From positions 1 to 11,264 of the forward strand of contig DCQY01000095.1 in NCBI GenBank assembly GCA_002323995.1: 11,264 bases of DNA. The letters run 5' to 3'. How positions within the stretch are numbered: the stretch's first letter is position 1; each line of letters opens with the position of its first letter. Below the pieces are notes generated by a model. That model was not told the DNA's origin and searched no databases. It saw nothing but the letters and a program-made list of their open reading frames with translations. Below, in pieces: positions 6,487 through 11,264 of this stretch. The stretch is from Akkermansiaceae bacterium UBA1506. Lineage in GTDB: Bacteria; Verrucomicrobiota; Verrucomicrobiia; Verrucomicrobiales; DEV007. The translations under genes were made by a program, and so were the position numbers.

Positions 6487-8778
6487 ATGATGAAGACAGC
6501 CGGCCTAAAATTTTTCTATTTTCTCGGCGTCACTCTCTTGCTACTGGGTGTCGAAGCGGCCGGTTTTGATCCGCGTCCGGCAGCCGAGAAGGTGGACTCC
6601 TTTCTCAATGCCCATCTCGAAGCGGAAGGGCTCACCCCGAATCCCACCATCAGTGACGACCAGTTTCTGCGTCGAACCTACCTTGCGATCATCGGGCGTG
6701 TTCCGACGATCGAGGAAGCGGACGCGTTTCTGGAATCCGCGTCGTCCGCCAAGCATTCCAAGCTCATTCAGCAACTCCTGGCGAACGATGCCGGTTACAC
6801 CGCCCATCACTACCAGTTCTGGGCCGACCTTCTTCGCGTCGAAGGCAATGTGCACTGGGCGATCGAGTATCGGGAGTGGGTCAAGAAGCAGATCGCCGCG
6901 AACACCCCGTATGACGACATGGTCAGGAACCTGGTGACCGGTCATGGACTCGTCTTCGATAATCCTGCCGCCGGCTATTACATCCGGGACACGGGCATGC
7001 CGCTCGATAACATGTCGAACACGGTCCGCATTTTTCTCGGTACGCGCCTGGAGTGCGCTCAGTGTCACGATCATCCCTTCGATAAGTGGACGCAGATGGA
7101 CTACTACCGCATGGCGGCGTTCACCTACGGGTATGATCATCGGGGAGGTAATCCGCACCGTTCAGGCATCCACGGGGCCTTGAAAGAAGAGGAGAGGGCG
7201 GCCTACTTCGATGCCGTTGAGATTGAAGACTTTCCCCTTCTTAACGACGAGGACAAGGTCGAGCAGTTCCTCAGCAAGCCTTCCACCGAGAAATTCTTGG
7301 GACAGCGCAACCTGACCGAAGCGCAGTTTCGCAAGATCGCGATGCGTGGAATCGCAGCGTTGAAGGAAACGGAGGCGAGGAATGAACCGGTCTACGGTTC
7401 AATCGGAAGACTCTATAATAAGACGACCTATCTTCAGGTCCGACACCTCAAGGATACAGATCTGGAATTGCCACATGACTACCAATACAGTGACGCGAGG
7501 CCGCACGATCGGGTGGAACCGCAGACAATGTTTGGAGCAGAAGTGCCCGCCACCGACGATCCAGCTACCCGCAAGCAGGCCTACGCTGACTGGCTCACGT
7601 CACCGGACAATCCGCGTTTTACCCGTGTCATCGCCAACCGCCTCTGGAAGCGAACCTTCGGGCACGGGATTTTTGAGCCAGTTGATGATCTGACCGATCA
7701 CACCACGATCAGTCAGCCGGATTTGCTGGCCTATCTCGAAGAGTTGATGCTCGAACTCGACTATGATGTACGAGCATTTCAGAACGTGCTCTTTCACACG
7801 GATCTCTTTCGTCGTGAAATGCATCGTGAGGAGCACTATCCCGGTATGCCGTTCCACTTCGCAGGGCCCCTCATGCAGCGGATGAGTGCGGAACAAATCT
7901 GGGATTCGATCGCTGCCCTGGTGATTCCCGAAATCGACAATCATGGCCCCCATCGAGAGAAAACTATGAACCGTATGGTTGAGAAGCGAGCGACCTATCA
8001 CAGCCTCAACGGCTATCCGCTGGATGAAGTGCTTCCCCGGATGAAACAGGTGGGAGAGATGCGGCATGAGCTGTATCGCCAACAGGCAAGTTACGAAAAA
8101 AGAATCACCGAAGCCTATGCCAACGGAGACAATGCCAAGGGCAAAAAGCTGACCGATGAACTGAAGACGATCTCCCGCGAGTTTGATCAGAAAAGCCAGG
8201 CGATCGTTCTGGTGGATCTCAAGGGTAAAAGAGCAGCCGACGCGGCCATGATGATGGGCATGTCCCCCGGAGAAGTTGAGGAATCCGGAAACTCCTTTGT
8301 AAAAGGAGTACCCAGAGCGATGCCTGAAGGATTGAAGGATGATGAGCGCATTCGATGGAAGGAAGAGGAACAGGAAAGCTTGAGGCATTTCAACGACACG
8401 GCCCGAGAAATGGCAAGAGCAGTCGAGCTCGATTCCCCTGCGAGGCGCGGGCATTTTCTGCGGGATTTTGGGCAGTCGGATCGTGATGTGATTGAGAACG
8501 CGGTATCGAATGCTTCTGTTCCACAGGCGCTCTACCTACTCAACAGTCCGTTGGCTGTCGCGATATCCAATTCTAATTCTGTGCTCGGTGCACAATTGGA
8601 ACAAGCTACGGATCCAGCAGTGAAGATTGAAACGATCTACCGCGCCATGCTCACACGCAAACCAACTGAGCGCGAAGTTGCTCGCATCCTGACCGACTAC
8701 GAAACTTTTGGAGAAGAAGTGATCGAAGATCTTGTCTGGGCTTTGCTAAACTCCCGCCAGTTTCTCTTCATTCAATAA
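6487..8778 (+). CDS. Secreted DUF1549/DUF1553 protein (PSCyt2–PSD1), one CxxCH motif
   Basis: A 763-residue exported protein of unknown biochemical function. Residues 1-25 form a signal peptide (KFFYFLGVTLLLLGVEAA). Residues about 30-215 match DUF1549/PSCyt2: an RRTYLAIIGRVPT opening, FWADLLR, and C190-A-Q-C193-H194 followed by DHPFDKWTQMDYY. CxxCH is the classical covalent haem c site, so one haem is possible. Residues about 355-680 match DUF1553/PSD1 (ADWLTSPDNPRFTRVIANRLWKRTFG, LRDFGQSDRDVIENA, VPQALYLLNS). A charged, mostly helical segment of about 130 residues (517-650) interrupts the second domain. The PSCyt1 cytochrome domain often fused at the N-terminus is absent. I chose the ATG at 6487 (or the adjacent 6490) because it starts a clean signal peptide; a TTG at 6397 would bury it 30 residues inside. 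The DUF1501 gene follows after 18 bases, the usual pairing for these families. Confidence 0.9.
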   Translation: MMKTAGLKFFYFLGVTLLLLGVEAAGFDPRPAAEKVDSFLNAHLEAEGLTPNPTISDDQFLRRTYLAIIGRVPTIEEADAFLESASSAKHSKLIQQLLANDAGYTAHHYQFWADLLRVEGNVHWAIEYREWVKKQIAANTPYDDMVRNLVTGHGLVFDNPAAGYYIRDTGMPLDNMSNTVRIFLGTRLECAQCHDHPFDKWTQMDYYRMAAFTYGYDHRGGNPHRSGIHGALKEEERAAYFDAVEIEDFPLLNDEDKVEQFLSKPSTEKFLGQRNLTEAQFRKIAMRGIAALKETEARNEPVYGSIGRLYNKTTYLQVRHLKDTDLELPHDYQYSDARPHDRVEPQTMFGAEVPATDDPATRKQAYADWLTSPDNPRFTRVIANRLWKRTFGHGIFEPVDDLTDHTTISQPDLLAYLEELMLELDYDVRAFQNVLFHTDLFRREMHREEHYPGMPFHFAGPLMQRMSAEQIWDSIAALVIPEIDNHGPHREKTMNRMVEKRATYHSLNGYPLDEVLPRMKQVGEMRHELYRQQASYEKRITEAYANGDNAKGKKLTDELKTISREFDQKSQAIVLVDLKGKRAADAAMMMGMSPGEVEESGNSFVKGVPRAMPEGLKDDERIRWKEEEQESLRHFNDTAREMARAVELDSPARRGHFLRDFGQSDRDVIENAVSNASVPQALYLLNSPLAVAISNSNSVLGAQLEQATDPAVKIETIYRAMLTRKPTEREVARILTDYETFGEEVIEDLVWALLNSRQFLFIQ

Positions 8779-8796
8779 TTTAAACCTGCCATAACC

Positions 8797-10065
8797 ATGA
8801 ATATGACTGATTTCAATCGTCGTCGTTTCCTTCAACTTGCAGCAGGAAGTTTCCTTGGGGTGCAAACGAATTCCTTGTTCGCAGCCGCAGGCGAGAAGAG
8901 CTCGCTTCCGCTTCGAGAGAAGCCAGCTAAGCAGTTGATCTATCTCTACATGGCAGGAGGTATGAGCCATATTGACACCTTCGATCTAAAAACAGGCCAT
9001 GAAAACCAGGGTTCGACCCGGGCAATTAACACCAACCTCGATGGTCTCCAGGTGACCAGTCATCTACCAAATCTTGCTAAGCAAGCCGACAAGCTCTGCG
9101 TTGTTAATTCACTGACTTCGACGGCTGGTGATCACGAAAAGGGTAACTACTTCATGCATACCAGCTACGAGCAGCGGGCCACGATCCGCCACCCTGGGTT
9201 GGGCGCGTGGAACCAAAAGATGAATGGGAGACTCAATCCGACTATGCCGGGTTCAGTCTTCATCGGGAAAGAAAGCCGCTTCCATGGTAGCGGAGGCTTC
9301 TTTGAGCCTGAGTTTGAGCCGCTCGCTATTTCGGAACCCAAGTCGGGACTGAAGCATTCGCGTTCTTTCGTGCACGATGACCGGTTGGCGCGTCGCCTCA
9401 ATTTGGCCAATGATCTCGATGCTGAATTTCTCGAGCGCTATCATACCAAGCCGATTCGAGCCTATGGCGAGATGTATGACGATGCGGTTCGCCTCATGGA
9501 GAGTCCTGATCTGACAGCGTTCAACATCAACAAGGAAGATGACAAAACACGAGCGCGCTACGGTGAGGATCCCTTTGGCCAGGGCTGCCTACTCGCGCGG
9601 CGCCTTATTGAAAGTGACGTGCGCACGGTGGAGGTCAGCTTCACTGGTTGGGATACCCACTCGAACAATTTTACGTCGATGCCGTTGCTATGCCAGACGA
9701 TGGATAAGGCGGTGGCAGCCTTGCTCGAAGATCTTGAGGCGATCGGTAAGCTAGACGATACTGTGGTGGTTTTGACGACTGAGTTTGGTCGAACACCGAT
9801 CGTGAATCGCAACATCGGTCGTGACCACTATCCTCAGGCTTTCACCAGTGTGCTCGCGGGTGGAGGGTTCAAAGGTGGTAGCGTCTATGGTAAGACGTCC
9901 GAGGGCGCCGAAGAGGTGGTGGAGAATCCGGTAACGATTCCTGACTTCAACGCCACGATTGCTTATGCACTTGGAATTCCGATCGACCAGATCCTTTTCA
10001 GTCCGAGTAAGCGCCCCTTCACCGTGGCTCACAAGGGACAGCCCGTATTGGACCTGTTTGCCTGA
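8797..10065 (+). CDS. Tat-exported DUF1501 protein, alkaline phosphatase superfamily fold
   Basis: A 422-residue protein of unknown reaction. The N-terminus carries a twin-arginine signal (N7-R8-R9-R10-F11-L12, then a mildly hydrophobic stretch ending near AAA 29-31), so it is probably exported folded. DUF1501 motifs follow in order: GGMSHIDTFD (54-63), WDTH (285-288), TTEFGRTP (327-334) and GRDHYPQAF (341-349). By family knowledge these Asp/His residues correspond to the metal-binding core of the alkaline phosphatase/sulfatase superfamily, so a hydrolase acting on phosphate or sulfate esters is conceivable, but no activity is established. The length is close to the family norm and no motif looks broken. 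The gene lies 18 bases after the DUF1549/DUF1553 gene and is almost certainly cotranscribed with it. There is no evident Shine-Dalgarno site. A second in-frame ATG at 8803 is possible and would keep the Tat motif. Confidence 0.92.
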   Translation: MNMTDFNRRRFLQLAAGSFLGVQTNSLFAAAGEKSSLPLREKPAKQLIYLYMAGGMSHIDTFDLKTGHENQGSTRAINTNLDGLQVTSHLPNLAKQADKLCVVNSLTSTAGDHEKGNYFMHTSYEQRATIRHPGLGAWNQKMNGRLNPTMPGSVFIGKESRFHGSGGFFEPEFEPLAISEPKSGLKHSRSFVHDDRLARRLNLANDLDAEFLERYHTKPIRAYGEMYDDAVRLMESPDLTAFNINKEDDKTRARYGEDPFGQGCLLARRLIESDVRTVEVSFTGWDTHSNNFTSMPLLCQTMDKAVAALLEDLEAIGKLDDTVVVLTTEFGRTPIVNRNIGRDHYPQAFTSVLAGGGFKGGSVYGKTSEGAEEVVENPVTIPDFNATIAYALGIPIDQILFSPSKRPFTVAHKGQPVLDLFA

Positions 10066-10080
10066 TTCGGATTCATTCCT

Positions 10081-10109
10081 AGTTGGAAGGCTGGCGGTGA
10101 CGGCCAACT
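10081..10109 (+). repeat. Weak inverted repeat after the DUF1501 gene
   Basis: AGTTGG (10081-10086) is complementary to CCAACT (10104-10109) across a 17-base GC-rich loop, starting 15 bases after the DUF1501 stop. No T-run follows, so this is not a standard intrinsic terminator. It could be a weak transcript 3' structure or chance. Confidence 0.25.
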
Positions 10110-10142
10110 CGAATAACCGACGTTCAGATATCATAACGAGAC

Positions 10143-10241
10143 TTGAGTGACGAAGCCGAAGAGGGCGAAAAGATTCACCGCTTGGACGAGCGCCTCTGTG
10201 AGGACGTGCGCAAGATACATTTTTTGATTCTATCGGAATAG
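10143..10241 (+). CDS. Doubtful 32-residue small ORF or gene relic
   Basis: A TTG-initiated frame of 32 codons, ending at a TAG (10239-10241). It is rich in GNN codons (GAC, GAA, GCC, GAG, GGC, GTG) and gives an acidic, helix-prone peptide beginning MSDEAEEGEKIHRLDERL. That composition is more gene-like than expected in intergenic DNA. There is no convincing ribosome site, the start codon is TTG, and its last codons overlap the candidate -35 hexamer of the esterase promoter. It may be a small protein, a remnant of a decayed gene, or chance. I do not recognise the peptide. Confidence 0.15.
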   Translation: MSDEAEEGEKIHRLDERLCEDVRKIHFLILSE

Positions 10242-10251
10242 GGAGTCTAAT
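10224..10251 (+). promoter_or_regulatory. Candidate housekeeping-type promoter for the esterase gene
   Basis: TTGATT (10224-10229) and TCTAAT (10246-10251) are separated by 16 bases, within an AT-richer patch. They match TTGACA at four of six positions and TATAAT at five of six. Initiation about 7 bases downstream would give a 5' leader of roughly 40 bases before the ATG at 10298. This is a sequence match only. Confidence 0.4.
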
Positions 10252-10297
10252 GCAGTTTTCACTGGATGAATGCCCTGCGATCCATCAGAATTTCTGA

Positions 10298-11239
10298 ATG
10301 GGTGCTTTCTATAAATGCATTTTAACATTTGGATTTGTGTTACTGGTTAGCCTCCCGGGAGCGCAGGCTATTGAGAGCTTCCGCGAGTGGAAAACGGCTG
10401 ACGGCACCAAAACTTTGCAGGCTGAGTATTTAAGCTCCCGTAACGGTGATGTCACGATCCGGCGCAAGCAGGATGGTAAAACCTTCACCATCAGTCTTGA
10501 CGTTCTCTCAGCGGAGGATCGCGAATGGGTGCAGACAAAGGAAAAGGAAATTGCGGCAGGTGGTCCTCGCGAAGCGGGTGAGAAATTTGCCGATTTAATC
10601 TCGGGTGAATGGGAGCGCACGGAAGGGCATGGTCTGAAATACCGGTTATACGGTGATCGTAAGCTGCGGAGAACCGAAGGGGGTGGCTACCCACTGGTGG
10701 TCTACCTGCATGGCAGAAACATGGATGTGATGACAGATGACGTCCCCTGGTTGGCAAGGGAATTTTCAAGCGATTCGAACTACCGGGAGCGGCCCTGCTT
10801 TATTATTGCTCCGCAGAATCCAGATCAAATGGGATGGAACGGAGAGAAGGCTGATGGCGTTATTGCGATTGTTAGGGAACTCATCGATGAGCTTCCCGTC
10901 GACGAGAAACGCATCTACCTGAACGGTTATTCGATGGGTGCCTTTGGAACATTTCGAATCATCGAAATGGAGCCAAAGTTGTTCGCGGCGGGAGTCCCTG
11001 TGGCGGGCGGCGGAAGCCCGAGGATGGCGTCGACAATCAAGGACGTCCCGTTTTGGGTGTTTCACGGGGCGAACGATCCAACCGTGAATGTGTCGTTAAG
11101 CAGAGATATTGTTGATGCGCTGAAAAATGAGGGCGTCGAGGTGAAATACACTGAATACCCAGAAGGAGACCATGGTATTGCTGGCCGGGTCTACGCCGAC
11201 GAGGAAATGCATGAATGGCTCTTTGATCAGAGTCGCTGA
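10298..11239 (+). CDS. Secreted SHD1-domain alpha/beta-hydrolase esterase
   Basis: A 313-residue exported hydrolase. Residues 1-24 are a signal peptide (hydrophobic 8-20, AQA before the cut). Residues 25-80 match the SHD1 (SLA1 homology 1) fold common in secreted planctomycete and verrucomicrobial proteins: FREWKTADGTKTLQAEYL, then DGKTFTISLDVLSAEDREWV. Residues about 110-312 are an alpha/beta hydrolase of the dienelactone-hydrolase/CE1-like type: LVVYLHGR (oxyanion region, 133-140), nucleophile elbow GYSMG with S212, D260 in FHGANDP, and H292 in EGDHG. All three triad residues are present. Removal of acyl or feruloyl-type esters from glycans is plausible from the context but not shown. The ATG at 10298 has no Shine-Dalgarno site and directly follows the stop of a 15-codon frame. 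The gene is separated from the rest by 232 bases with its own candidate promoter, so membership in the upstream operon is uncertain. Confidence 0.88.
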   Translation: MGAFYKCILTFGFVLLVSLPGAQAIESFREWKTADGTKTLQAEYLSSRNGDVTIRRKQDGKTFTISLDVLSAEDREWVQTKEKEIAAGGPREAGEKFADLISGEWERTEGHGLKYRLYGDRKLRRTEGGGYPLVVYLHGRNMDVMTDDVPWLAREFSSDSNYRERPCFIIAPQNPDQMGWNGEKADGVIAIVRELIDELPVDEKRIYLNGYSMGAFGTFRIIEMEPKLFAAGVPVAGGGSPRMASTIKDVPFWVFHGANDPTVNVSLSRDIVDALKNEGVEVKYTEYPEGDHGIAGRVYADEEMHEWLFDQSR

Positions 11240-11264
11240 GAGTTAGCGATTCGGTTCTGTCATC

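Larger units (their letters stand above)
10066..10297. other. 232-bp intergenic region before the esterase gene
   Basis: This is the longest stretch in the window without a confident gene. It contains a weak inverted repeat (10081-10109), a 32-codon open frame with coding-like composition (10143-10241), a small CCTC/GAGG hairpin (10193-10203) with T6 eight bases after its outer stem, a plausible promoter (10224-10251) and a 15-codon open frame ending right at the esterase ATG. None of these is certain. Together they suggest that transcription of the esterase starts here rather than at the sigma-factor operon. Confidence 0.5.

Noticed and set aside
7600..8454. Long minus-strand open frame of 284 codons inside the DUF1549/DUF1553 gene
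   Set aside because: It lies wholly antisense to a gene with clear family motifs and its translation shows no recognisable domain.
10190..10225. Intrinsic terminator made of the GCGCCTC...GAGG hairpin and T6
   Set aside because: The continuous stem is only about four base pairs and the T-run begins eight bases after the outer stem, so it does not fit a standard terminator.

Overview
The window is a six-gene locus, all on the + strand, from a bacterium of the Planctomycetota–Verrucomicrobiota group; a marine-type Verrucomicrobiota is my best guess. The reasons are family composition rather than a marker gene: an ECF sigma factor of the Rhodopirellula/Verrucomicrobium type, a FecR-type anti-sigma factor, a secreted sulfatase, a DUF1549/DUF1553 protein next to a DUF1501 protein, and an SHD1-containing secreted esterase. 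These families are concentrated in that group. No rRNA, tRNA, CRISPR array, transposase or other mobile element is visible.

Layout. Bases 1-142 hold no assignable gene. A sigma factor (164-706) overlaps a FecR-type anti-sigma factor (703-2052) by 4 bp. Seven bases later comes a 1446-residue secreted fusion of an S1-type sulfatase, a discoidin/CBM32-like domain and an (alpha/alpha)6 glycosidase-like domain (2060-6400). After an AT-rich gap of 86 bp comes a secreted DUF1549/DUF1553 protein with one CxxCH haem motif (6487-8778). Eighteen bases further is a Tat-exported DUF1501 protein of the alkaline phosphatase superfamily (8797-10065). A 232-bp non-coding stretch, with a plausible promoter and two tiny ORFs of doubtful reality, precedes a secreted SHD1 plus alpha/beta-hydrolase esterase (10298-11239).

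How the genes may work together (inference). The sigma/anti-sigma pair would control an adjacent secreted enzyme set. The fusion protein could desulfate a glycan and cleave a glycosidic bond in one polypeptide, and the terminal esterase could remove ester groups. The DUF1549/1553–DUF1501 pair has no established biochemical role, but its position here ties it to sulfated-glycan processing. The layout resembles a compact polysaccharide-utilisation locus without SusC/SusD genes in view. The points most worth pursuing are the three-domain enzyme fusion, the extra C-terminal domain on the FecR protein, and the haem-motif/phosphatase-fold pair of unknown function.
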